NCBI GenBank assembly: GCA_050742535.1
Contig: JBOGIQ010000017.1
Span: 1-34,985, forward strand
Direction: 5' to 3'
Length of the DNA stretch: 34,985 bases
From: Gp6-AA40 sp050742535
GTDB taxonomy: Bacteria > Acidobacteriota > Vicinamibacteria > Vicinamibacterales > UBA2999
The stretch's first letter is position 1; each line of letters begins with the position of its first letter. Below, piece by piece: positions 25,458-31,871 of the stretch. A model generated the notes under the pieces. The model saw only the letters and a program-made list of their open reading frames with translations. It searched no databases and was not told where the DNA came from. The position numbers were made by a program, and so were the translations under genes.

Positions 25458-26593
25458 CAGACTCGAAGAGGTTCAGAAGCGTTGCCGGCGCGTGCACAGG
25501 CCCAGACGATGGCCACGCTGAGGAGACCCGCCAGCAGCCAGAACATCGACCGTCGCACCACGTGAATCGGATACGGCACGGCGTCGCTGACGTATGGATC
25601 CCGCGTGCGCCCTGCAAGGCTTCGTTCGACTGCGGCTTTCTGCTCGATCGACCAGCGACCCAACCTGTCGAGCACTGGTGCGTAGAACCGCTCGAGGATC
25701 ACGTTTTCCCCCCAGGCGGCGTCCCAGTCGCCTGTGCCGACTGCGTTATTCCGGCGTGTGACGTGCCACTCACCCTCGGTCAGGTAGTGATCTTCCCGGC
25801 TGAACCCGCGTTGCGGCGGTGGTGAGGCATCCCAGCGCGCCGCACGGTTCATCGCAGCAGCCGCCAGCTCTCGGGCATCGTACCGCGAGCGAAAGACGAC
25901 CGCCTGGCCATCATGAACTTCGTAGCCAAGGTGGACGCGGTCCACAAAGCCCGCGCCCGCGACGAACAGTATGCTGGCCGACGCGCCGAGCGCCACGCGG
26001 GAGCCGCGGCGGCGTGGGAACACCAGCGACAGTGGGGGATGCATGCCTGTGCTGAACAGAAGTCCGCAGACGACCGCCACGGCGTTCAGCGCCACGTCGT
26101 GCATTTCTCCGACGCGTCCGGGTACCAGCCACTGCACCCACTCGTCAGCGATTCCGACGGCGATGCCAGCACATGCGGCCAGCAGCACGCCGGAGAGGTC
26201 GGGACGCCTGCGCCACACTCGAGAGAACAGATAGGCAACAAGACCATATTCGACGAAATGAAATGCCTCGACCATATCGACGTCGGGATCGCCGGTGCTC
26301 ACCGCGCGCGCGTACCCTCCGCCGATTGCAACGGCTGCCGCGATCAGCACGTAGCGAATGCGGATCGGTAAATGTGCGGACGTTTCTGCCGTCGTGGAGT
26401 CGTTTCGGAATCGGCGCAGCCGTACGACCGCTGAGACGATGGCAATGACCGCCGACGCGGCGACGATGCCTATAACGATCGACCGGTAATACTCAGGAGC
26501 CGCTGACTGGATCTCGCCGCGGATCTCTCCGACATATGGCGAGCCGAAGACGATGAGGAACGATGCCGTGAGAGCTAAGAGCACGGCTTGCAT
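25457..26593 (-). CDS. VanZ-like membrane protein with extra C-terminal domain
   Basis: 378 residues. Several N-terminal membrane segments (1-20, about 41-60 and 78-96), then the VanZ-like core 'MVEAFHFVEYGLVAYLF...IADEWVQWLVPGRVGEMHDVALNAVAVVCG' (about 108-186). After a further helix (about 200-220), residues about 222-345 form a soluble, Arg/Trp-rich domain ('YDARELAAAAMNRAARWDASPPPQRG', 'LTEGEWHVTRRN'), followed by a final helix (about 352-372). VanZ proteins are linked to teicoplanin resistance, but most relatives have no assigned role; the C-terminal domain is not one I recognise. It sits 12 nt after the PRTase gene at the end of the pyrimidine operon, with no obvious functional link. 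Confidence 0.78.
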   Translation of the reverse strand: MQAVLLALTASFLIVFGSPYVGEIRGEIQSAAPEYYRSIVIGIVAASAVIAIVSAVVRLRRFRNDSTTAETSAHLPIRIRYVLIAAAVAIGGGYARAVSTGDPDVDMVEAFHFVEYGLVAYLFSRVWRRRPDLSGVLLAACAGIAVGIADEWVQWLVPGRVGEMHDVALNAVAVVCGLLFSTGMHPPLSLVFPRRRGSRVALGASASILFVAGAGFVDRVHLGYEVHDGQAVVFRSRYDARELAAAAMNRAARWDASPPPQRGFSREDHYLTEGEWHVTRRNNAVGTGDWDAAWGENVILERFYAPVLDRLGRWSIEQKAAVERSLAGRTRDPYVSDAVPYPIHVVRRSMFWLLAGLLSVAIVWACARAGNASEPLRV

Positions 26594-26605
26594 TACCGAA
26601 ATGCC

Positions 26606-27226
26606 TCAAAACGAGCTGATCGGGATTCCTGACTTGCAGAGCGGACACGAGGCGGCCGCGTAGTTGTCCGGTGCCCTGTATTCGGCGAGAGGGTAATTCG
26701 GCACCTCGAGCTCGAAAATCGATTCCATGCGATCGTAAATTTCGGCAGTGGCAATGACCGTTCCGCCGCCACCGCGTATCAGCTCGGCGCAACGGGCAAA
26801 GGTCTGCCCCGTGTTCCGCACGTCGTCCACGAGCAGGACGCGCCGCCCTTTCACCTGCTGCTGATAGAAGCGGCTCAGCGTCTGCCCGCACTGCGCGTCG
26901 ACGCTGAACGGCGCAAACAGCAGACGCGAGCGTGACAGGTGCTGGCGGCTGTCGAGCAGGCCGGCCATCGTGTGCGCGAGCAGCGCGCCGCCCATGACCG
27001 GCCCGGCCACGACTTCCGCCTGTTCGACGATCGAGGCGGGCAGAATGTCGAGCAGATCCTGCGCAAACCGCCAGATGGTCGACGGGTGGCGGAACAGCTG
27101 ATGCGGATTGAGGTAGACCGGACCGTGGTATCCGTTCCCGAAGTCGAAGTGCCCGTTGAGCATCAGCACTTCGTGCCGCTGCAGATCGGTGAGCGCCTTT
27201 TCGCGAATCTCTTCCCGCCGGTTCAT
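26606..27226 (-). CDS. Phosphoribosyltransferase, orotate PRTase-like (second copy)
   Basis: 206 residues from the ATG at 27226 (ATGA overlap with the pyrC stop). Type I PRTase fold with the PRPP motif 'RRVLLVDDVRNTGQTF' (about 128-143) and a flexible loop region ending in YQQQVKG. 'LMLNGHFDFGNGYHGPVYLNPHQLF' matches the substrate loop of orotate PRTases. The tail carries a CPLC motif (SCPLCKSG), as in the PyrE at 20330-20908. Position after pyrB and pyrC suggests a pyrimidine role; whether it acts on orotate or on another base is open. A longer reading from 27310 would run into pyrC and is rejected. Confidence 0.82.
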   Translation of the reverse strand: MNRREEIREKALTDLQRHEVLMLNGHFDFGNGYHGPVYLNPHQLFRHPSTIWRFAQDLLDILPASIVEQAEVVAGPVMGGALLAHTMAGLLDSRQHLSRSRLLFAPFSVDAQCGQTLSRFYQQQVKGRRVLLVDDVRNTGQTFARCAELIRGGGGTVIATAEIYDRMESIFELEVPNYPLAEYRAPDNYAAASCPLCKSGIPISSF

Positions 27227-28533
27227 AGGTTCGTCAACCCCGCCTCCGCATTCGTAAAGACCGTGCGTCCGCCGACGATTGTCGCGGCCACGCCGCCACG
27301 CAGTTCCCATCCGTCGAACGGGGTGTTCCTCGAACGCGAGCGGAACGACCGTGCATCGACACGGACCTTGAGGTCCGGCGCCAGGATGGTGATATCCGCC
27401 TGCGTGCCGGCGGCGAGCGTCCCCCCGGGAACCTTCAGAATCTGCGCCGGGTTCGACGAGAGCAGCTCGACGATGCGCGGCAGCCGGACCAGCCCGGTGT
27501 GCAACAGTCGATCGAAGGTCAGCGACACCGCCGTTTCGAGGCCGACGATGCCGAACGGCGCGCGGTCGAATTCGACCTGCTTTTCGTCGTAGTGGTGGGG
27601 CGCATGATCGGTGGCAATGGCATCGACGGTCCCATCGACGATTCCGGCAACCATGGCGTCCCTGTCGGCCACCTCGCGCAGCGGCGGGTTCATTTTCGTG
27701 TTGGTGTCGTACGCGATTGGCGCGCCGAGCACTTCGTCGGTCAGCGTGAAGTGGTGCGGCGCAACCTCGCAGGTCACGCGCACCCCCGCCTCCTTGCCTT
27801 TCCGTACGGCGCGGATCGACGCGCGGGCACTCATATGAGCGATGTGCAGCTTCGATCCGGTCAGCTCGGCGAGGAGCACGCCGCGTTCGACGCCAAGCGC
27901 TTCCGCTGCGCCTGGAATACCTCGGAGCCCGAGGACGGAGGCGTGAAATCCTTCGTGGGCGACGCCGTCGCCTTTGAGCGTGGGGTCCTCGCAGTGCTCG
28001 ATGAGCGGCATATCGAACATGCCGGCGTACTCGAGGGCGCGACGCATCAGCAACGCCGTCGCGACCGGATGTCCATCGTCACTGATGGCGACGCAGCCGG
28101 CCTGACGCAGTTCGGCGATATCCGCCAGCAGCTCACCCTTCGATCCCTTGGACACCGCGCCGATCGGGTAGACGCGTGCGAGACGCGCCTCGGCAGCCTT
28201 CGACAGAATCAACGTCGTGACGTTCGCATTGTCGTTGACCGGGACCGTGTTGGGCATGCAGGCCACCGCGGTGAACCCGCCGGCGACAGCGGACGCCGTC
28301 CCGGTGGCAACCGTCTCCTTGTGCTCCTGGCCGGGCTCGCGCAGATGCACGTGCATGTCGATCAGCCCCGGGCACACCACCAGGCCCGGCGGAATCTCGA
28401 TCACGGCCGCACCCTCAGCGGGAATGTCGCGCCCGACGCGCGCGATCTTGTCACCGTCGATCAGCACGTCGCAGGTTCCGTCGATCCCGTTTCGGGGATC
28501 GACGACGCGTCCTCCTTTAAGCAGCTTCTTCAT
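27223..28533 (-). CDS. pyrC: Dihydroorotase
   Basis: 436 residues. Cyclises carbamoyl aspartate to dihydroorotate. Amidohydrolase signature: H61 and H63 in 'PGLIDMHVHLREPGQEHKET', the catalytic Asp region 'AIATDHAPHHYDEK' (about 300-313), and 'PLIEHCEDPTL' with a further metal histidine. This is the class I type usually found with pyrB and able to form a complex with it. ATG at 28533 is chosen (MKKLLKGGRVVDP); a GTG at 28542 would add three residues. The start overlaps the end of pyrB by 17 nt. Confidence 0.95.
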   Translation of the reverse strand: MKKLLKGGRVVDPRNGIDGTCDVLIDGDKIARVGRDIPAEGAAVIEIPPGLVVCPGLIDMHVHLREPGQEHKETVATGTASAVAGGFTAVACMPNTVPVNDNANVTTLILSKAAEARLARVYPIGAVSKGSKGELLADIAELRQAGCVAISDDGHPVATALLMRRALEYAGMFDMPLIEHCEDPTLKGDGVAHEGFHASVLGLRGIPGAAEALGVERGVLLAELTGSKLHIAHMSARASIRAVRKGKEAGVRVTCEVAPHHFTLTDEVLGAPIAYDTNTKMNPPLREVADRDAMVAGIVDGTVDAIATDHAPHHYDEKQVEFDRAPFGIVGLETAVSLTFDRLLHTGLVRLPRIVELLSSNPAQILKVPGGTLAAGTQADITILAPDLKVRVDARSFRSRSRNTPFDGWELRGGVAATIVGGRTVFTNAEAGLTNL

Positions 28534-29533
28534 GGTCCACACCGCCGGCGAGCAGATACAGCACGGCCATCCGCACGGCGACGCCGTTGGCCACCTGATC
28601 GAGGATCACCGAATATGGTCCGTCGGCCACTTCCGACGCGATTTCGACACCGCGGTTCATCGGGCCGGGATGCATGATCATCACGTCCGGCCGCGCCAGG
28701 CGGAGACGATTCGTCGTCATGCCGAAGACGTTGAAGTACTCGCGCTGCGACGGGAAGTAGGCGCCTTCCATCCGCTCGAGCTGGATGCGCAGGAGCATGA
28801 TGACGTCGGCATCGGCAACGGCTTCGTCCACGTGAGCGGTCGCGGTGACGCCGAAATCCCGCATGCCGGCCGGAATCAGCGTCGGGGGGCCAGACACCCA
28901 GACGTCAGCGCCCATTTTGGTCAGCAGCTGGATATTCGAGCGCAGGACGCGGCTGTGCAGCAGATCGCCGATGATGGCGACCTTCAATCCCGACAGCCGC
29001 CCCTTCCGTTCGCGAATCGTGAAGGCGTCGAGCAGCGCCTGCGTCGGGTGCTCGTGCATGCCGTCGCCGGCATTGATGATGCCGGAGCGGCAGATGCGCG
29101 ACAGCAGGTGTCCGGCGCCGGACGAGGAATGGCGCAGGACGATCATGTCGGGCGCCATCGCCTCCAGGTTGAGGGCCGTATCGGCGAGCGTTTCGCCTTT
29201 CACCACGCTCGAGGTGCCGATGGCGATGTTGAGCGTGTCCGCACTCAGGCGTTTCTCGGCAATCTCGAACGATGTGCGGGTGCGCGTGCTCGGCTCGAAG
29301 AACAGGTTCACCACGGTCTTGCCGCGCAGCGCCGGGACCTTCTTGATCGGCCGCGTGGCAACTTCCTTCATCGCCTCTGCCGTGTCGAGCACCAAGGTGA
29401 TCTCCGGGGCTGACAGATCGGCGATCCCGAGGAGGTCCTTGCGCCGCAGCGTCGTCACCGCGGGCGGATCGGGCTCGCGAGGCGCGGTTGTCACGCTTTC
29501 GCCGTTCCGGCGGTCGATATCGTGAAGGCTCAT
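28517..29533 (-). CDS. pyrB: Aspartate carbamoyltransferase catalytic subunit
   Basis: 338 residues. Condenses carbamoyl phosphate with aspartate. The carbamoyl-phosphate site is 'NLFFEPSTRTRTSFE' (76-90); 'HPTQALLDAFTIRE' and 'HPGPMNRGVEI' are the other active-site blocks. About 25 extra residues (GESVTTAPREPDPPA...) precede the core. No pyrI regulatory gene is next to it, which fits association with class I PyrC and control by PyrR. ATGA overlap with pyrR. Confidence 0.96.
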   Translation of the reverse strand: MSLHDIDRRNGESVTTAPREPDPPAVTTLRRKDLLGIADLSAPEITLVLDTAEAMKEVATRPIKKVPALRGKTVVNLFFEPSTRTRTSFEIAEKRLSADTLNIAIGTSSVVKGETLADTALNLEAMAPDMIVLRHSSSGAGHLLSRICRSGIINAGDGMHEHPTQALLDAFTIRERKGRLSGLKVAIIGDLLHSRVLRSNIQLLTKMGADVWVSGPPTLIPAGMRDFGVTATAHVDEAVADADVIMLLRIQLERMEGAYFPSQREYFNVFGMTTNRLRLARPDVMIMHPGPMNRGVEIASEVADGPYSVILDQVANGVAVRMAVLYLLAGGVDHEEAA

Positions 29534-30072
29534 GACGCTCCTCCCTCCAGCACCACTTCGTCGACGCCGTCGATTTCGAGCAGTCGGACCTGAACGCTCT
29601 GCTCGAGGGACGTCGGCAGGTTCTTGCCGACGTAATCGGCCTTGATGGGCAGTTCGCGGTGCCCGCGGTCGACCAGCACAATCAGTTGAATCGCCTGCGG
29701 CCGGCCGTAATCAATCAACGCATCGAGCGCTGCCCGCGTCGTCCGCCCCGTGTAGAGCACATCGTCCACGAGCAGAATCTTCCGGTTGTCGATGGAAAAC
29801 TGAATTTCGGTGCGGCGGACGAGCGGCTGCGGCCCGACGGCATGGCGCATCAAATCGTCGCGGTAGAGCGTGATGTCCAGGGCACCGGTCGGAATCTCCC
29901 CGCCGGTGATCTCCTTCAGGGCGCGGGCGATACGGCGGGCGATCGGCACGCCGCGCGTACGCACGCCGACGAGCGCCAGATCTTCGACGCCTTTGTTCCG
30001 TTCGACGATTTCGTGAGCGATTCGAGTGAGGGTGCGGCCGATGCGGTCCGCGTCCATGACAACGGTAGGCAT
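29530..30072 (-). CDS. pyrR: PyrR bifunctional regulator / uracil phosphoribosyltransferase
   Basis: 180 residues. An RNA-binding regulator that, with UMP, binds a stem-loop in pyr mRNA leaders; it often keeps uracil PRTase activity. PRPP motif 'KILLVDDVLYTGRTTRAA' (98-115), 'LVGVRTRGVPIARRI' and 'DITLYRDDL' are diagnostic. First gene of the pyrR-pyrB-pyrC-PRTase-VanZ-TIGR02757 operon, preceded by its own target RNA element. A good ribosome-binding site (GGGAGGA, 30086-30080) lies 7 nt before the ATG but within a small hairpin. Confidence 0.95.
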   Translation of the reverse strand: MPTVVMDADRIGRTLTRIAHEIVERNKGVEDLALVGVRTRGVPIARRIARALKEITGGEIPTGALDITLYRDDLMRHAVGPQPLVRRTEIQFSIDNRKILLVDDVLYTGRTTRAALDALIDYGRPQAIQLIVLVDRGHRELPIKADYVGKNLPTSLEQSVQVRLLEIDGVDEVVLEGGAS

Positions 30073-30074
30073 TA

Positions 30075-30088
30075 CTGGGTCCTCCCAG
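30075..30088 (-). promoter_or_regulatory. Hairpin over the pyrR Shine-Dalgarno
   Basis: On the minus strand CTGGG (30088-30084), AGGA loop, CCCAG (30079-30075). The GGGAGGA ribosome-binding site is half in the stem and half in the tetraloop. AGGACC here is also complementary to GGUCCU of the PyrR loop upstream, so an alternative long-range pairing is possible. Confidence 0.35.
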
Positions 30089-30131
30089 CAAGGTTGCCGT
30101 TACCCACGACGTCCTGTTGGCGGAGATTCAG

Positions 30132-30154
30132 CGGCCGCGACAACGGAGCGGCCG
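30132..30154 (-). promoter_or_regulatory. GC-rich hairpin in the pyrR leader
   Basis: Perfect 7-bp stem CGGCCGC / GCGGCCG with a 9-nt loop. It lies between the PyrR-binding loop and pyrR, where a terminator would be expected in an attenuation system, but no T-run follows, so a standard intrinsic terminator is not supported. It could act through Rho or be structural only. Confidence 0.35.
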
Positions 30155-30183
30155 TACGGAGAGCGAAGGAATGTGCCACGAAA

Positions 30184-30217
30184 CCCTTCCCGGCCTCACA
30201 GGACCGAAATTAAAGAG
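30184..30217 (-). ncRNA. PyrR-binding RNA element in the pyr operon leader
   Basis: The minus-strand RNA forms a stem-loop: lower stem CUCUU (30217-30213) with AAGGG (30188-30184), an internal bulge AAUU, an upper stem UCGG/CCGG, and terminal sequence GUCCUGUGAGGC, an exact match to the known PyrR recognition consensus GUCCNGNGAGGY. It starts within about 1 nt of the expected transcript 5' end and lies about 110 nt before pyrR. Downstream, ACAGGAC (30117-30111) is an exact complement of GUCCUGU (30204-30198) in the loop and could form the competing structure. UMP-PyrR binding would be expected to lower expression of the operon. Confidence 0.85.
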
Positions 30218-30224
30218 TGGGTTG

Positions 30225-30230
30225 ATTATA
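30225..30230 (-). promoter_or_regulatory. -10 element of the pyrR operon
   Basis: Perfect TATAAT on the minus strand. With a start about 7 nt downstream, the transcript begins near 30218, immediately before the PyrR-binding loop. No good -35 hexamer is present; the -35 region instead abuts the GCACCGACC repeat array. Confidence 0.6.
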
Positions 30231-30238
30231 CCGCGGAA

Positions 30239-30366
30239 GGTGCGAGCGCACTGCCGCTGGTCGGTGCGAGGAGGCTTCGCCTGGTCGGTGCGAGCCGGCT
30301 TCGCCGGGTCAGTGCAAGCACGCTTCGCCTGGTCGGTCCAAGCAGGCTGACGCGGTCGGTGCAAAA
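30239..30366 (-). repeat. GCACCGACC repeat array 1 (upstream of pyrR)
   Basis: Read on the plus strand as GGTCGGTGC with starts at 30259, 30283, 30307 (GGTCAGTGC), 30331 (GGTCGGTCC) and 30354, period 24, 24, 24, 23, plus a truncated copy at 30239-30246. The 15 bases between cores are also similar (GAGNNGGCTTCGCCT-like) in the first three. On the minus strand the core is GCACCGACC and points toward pyrR, ending about 10 bp before the TATAAT. Same family as the arrays at 31383-31474 and 34629-34808. Confidence 0.75.
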
Positions 30367-30423
30367 GAGTGCGCCGGCTGCGAGTTGGCCACAACTGCCA
30401 CCTCGGAACGGCGGACTATGTGT

Positions 30424-30451
30424 GTGGGTCGGACTCCCGCCCTCTCCGCCA
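30424..30451 (+). pseudogene. tRNA-Ser-like 3' end (relic)
   Basis: GTGGG (30424-30428), 7-nt loop TCGGACT, CCCGC (30436-30440), then CCTCTCC, G and CCA (30441-30451). This is the T-arm, acceptor strand, discriminator G and encoded CCA of a serine tRNA. The loop departs from TTCRANY, and no 5' acceptor GGAGAGG or D/anticodon arms are found upstream. Such 3' tRNA pieces are typical left-overs of integrase-mediated insertion or excision at a tRNA gene. Confidence 0.5.
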
Positions 30452-30524
30452 ATTCTCAAGAATCGCTGAATGATCCTAACGATTCCGCTGCTCGTACTGA
30501 GTCTTGGTGTGTGAGTGACATTCC

Positions 30525-30597
30525 GCTCTTTCTCAGAGCGAAACTGGTCTCCGATTCATGGTGGGTTGCTGGTTCGAGTCCAGCATGGCCGGCATAT
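30525..30597 (+). pseudogene. Second tRNA-like remnant (type unassigned)
   Basis: A canonical T-arm, GCTGG (30568-30572), TTCGAGT, CCAGC, is followed by ATGGCCGGCA. About 30 nt upstream, GCTC (30525-30528) and GAGC (30536-30539) could be a D-arm. The anticodon stem does not pair, and the 5' acceptor strand matches the 3' strand at only about four of seven positions. I read it as a decayed tRNA or a tRNA-derived attachment site. Confidence 0.35.
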
Positions 30598-30824
30598 GCT
30601 CCTGCGCTTTGGGTACGGACGTCTGAACAACGCCGTCGAATGGGTTCAGGTTGGAATCGAGGACTACAACGTCGGAACGCCAGCATGTCTGGCTGTTCGA
30701 TCTGTATCAAGGTTTGTCCCGTTGTGCGCGGGGCACCACCGAAGGGAGGGCGCCGACGCGAAGCCGCAGACGGGGAGCCGGGACACTATAGAGCGTGGGT
30801 GTGGCGCCACGGAATGCAGCAGCG

Positions 30825-31301
30825 GTGAACCTGACGATACGCGTCGGACGGATGGATGATCTACCAGAGGTCCATCAAATCGTTCGTGAGGCGTACTCCC
30901 CATACGTCTCAAGGATCGGCAGACAGCCAGCGTCCATGACGACGGATTCTTTGCCTGCTGTCGAGCGCGGGGAGCTATTGGTCGCTGAGTCTGACGGGAC
31001 GCTCCTTGCCGTAATGCTGCTCCGTTTGCAAACGACGACGCTAGAGGTTTCTTCCGTCGCAGTTCGTCGCGCGCAGCAGAGACGGGGCATCGGGGCCGCC
31101 CTGCTGGCGTTTGCCGAGGAACGAGCTCGCATTCAGAAGGTTCGACAGCTACGTTTGTATACAAACGCCGCACTTGATGCACTGGTGGAGTACTACCGTC
31201 GGTGCGGATTCGTGGCGCGCGAGCGTCGAATGGATCGCGGCTTCGATCGGGTGTTCATGACTAAGGACGTTGTGTCGTCAGCGAACACGCCGCGCGGCTG
31301 A
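30825..31301 (+). CDS. GNAT family N-acetyltransferase
   Basis: 158 residues from the GTG at 30825. Acetyl-CoA-dependent acyltransferase fold: 'TIRVGRMDDLPEVHQIVREAY' opens the domain; the acetyl-CoA pyrophosphate loop is 'VRRAQQRRGIGAALL' (about 79-93); the C-terminal 'LRLYTNAALDALVEYYRRCGF' is the usual last motif. The substrate is unknown. A GTG at 30795 in the same frame would add ten residues without family similarity. Codon use and composition are less GC-rich than neighbours and it lies next to tRNA relics, so recent acquisition is plausible. It stands alone, with repeat array 2 downstream. Confidence 0.82.
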   Translation: MNLTIRVGRMDDLPEVHQIVREAYSPYVSRIGRQPASMTTDSLPAVERGELLVAESDGTLLAVMLLRLQTTTLEVSSVAVRRAQQRRGIGAALLAFAEERARIQKVRQLRLYTNAALDALVEYYRRCGFVARERRMDRGFDRVFMTKDVVSSANTPRG

Positions 31302-31382
31302 TACAGCACCGCTCAGCAGCACGTCGTCCCACAGACGGATACTGCCGCCATTTACCCATTGAACAGCAGCAGCGCGCCATTT

Positions 31383-31474
31383 GGACCGACCGCGGGACCC
31401 ACTAGCACCGACCGGGATCCAGCTCGCACCGACCAGCAGCGACCTCGCACCGACCCGGCGATGCCTGTTCGCAC
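31383..31474 (+). repeat. GCACCGACC repeat array 2 (upstream of padR)
   Basis: Cores at 31383 (GGACCGACC), 31405, 31426, 31447 and a truncated GCAC at 31471; spacing 22, 21, 21, 24. Intervening bases (GGGATCCAGCTC, AGCAGCGACCTC, CGGCGATGCCTGTTC) vary. The core is on the plus strand, pointing to padR, and the array ends about 20 bp before the padR promoter. Confidence 0.7.
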
Positions 31475-31493
31475 GCATTCATTTTGACAATCA

Positions 31494-31512
31494 CATCTTG
31501 ACTGTCAAGATG
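31494..31512 (+). promoter_or_regulatory. PadR operator: 19-bp perfect palindrome
   Basis: CATCTTGACTGTCAAGATG, a perfect inverted repeat around T31503. It covers the TTGACT -35 hexamer (31498-31503). A related half-site, TTTTGACAA, lies just upstream (31482-31490). Position and symmetry fit autorepression by the dimeric PadR encoded 23 nt downstream. Confidence 0.65.
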
Positions 31513-31527
31513 AGAACAGTGTATCGT
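31498..31527 (+). promoter_or_regulatory. padR promoter
   Basis: TTGACT (31498-31503), 18-bp spacer, TATCGT (31522-31527). The ATG follows after 7 nt (31535), so the message would start at or beside the start codon. The -10 matches the consensus at four of six positions. Confidence 0.45.
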
Positions 31528-31534
31528 CCGTACC

Positions 31535-31867
31535 ATGGAGGCGAACACCGATGTCATCCAGGGTACGCTGGACCTGCTGATCCTCAAGACGCTCAGCCTC
31601 GAGCCGATGCACGGATTTGGCATTGGGCGCAGGGTCGAGCAGATCTCGCGGGGCGTCTTCAAGGTCAATCCCGGCTCCCTGTTGACAGCCCTGACCCGAC
31701 TGGAGCGCGCAGGATGGCTGGACTCCGAATGGCGTGAGACCGCCAACGCGCGACGGGCGAAGTACTACACGTTGACGCGCAGCGGCAGGCGGCAGCTCGA
31801 CGCTGAAACCGCTGATTGGACACGCCGCGCAGCGGCCGTCGCACGAATCCTGAAGTGCGAGGGATAG
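31535..31867 (+). CDS. PadR family transcriptional regulator
   Basis: 110 residues. Winged helix-turn-helix: 'DVIQGTLDLLILKTLSLEPMHGFGIGRRVEQIS' (helices 1-2), 'FKVNPGSLLTALTRLERAGWLDSEWRE' (recognition helix and wing), 'RRAKYYTLTRSGRRQL' (wing end), and a short C-terminal dimerisation helix. Small PadR proteins of this type commonly precede ADOP permeases in Acidobacteriota and are thought to repress them. The permease gene starts 4 nt after the stop. The palindrome over its promoter suggests that it controls itself and the permease. Confidence 0.92.
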   Translation: MEANTDVIQGTLDLLILKTLSLEPMHGFGIGRRVEQISRGVFKVNPGSLLTALTRLERAGWLDSEWRETANARRAKYYTLTRSGRRQLDAETADWTRRAAAVARILKCEG

Positions 31868-31871
31868 CCGC

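Larger units (their letters stand above)
30367..30824. other. Intergenic stretch with tRNA relics, no convincing gene
   Basis: Between the repeat array and the GNAT gene I see two tRNA 3'-end relics (listed separately) and no reading frame with a recognisable product. A minus-strand frame of 84 codons (30456-30710) covers the second tRNA-like T-arm and is taken as spurious. Base composition is visibly less GC-rich than the neighbouring operons, as in an accessory or insertion-prone site. Confidence 0.5.

Noticed and set aside
30132..30154. Intrinsic terminator in the pyrR leader
   Set aside because: The stem is good, but no T-run follows on the transcribed strand, so it was listed only as a hairpin.
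30525..30597. Functional tRNA
   Set aside because: Only the T-arm is canonical; anticodon stem and acceptor pairing fail, and no CCA is encoded.
30456..30710. 84-codon minus-strand frame (GLEPATHHES-type translation)
   Set aside because: It is antisense to a tRNA-like sequence; such recurrent translations are artefacts of tRNA-derived DNA.
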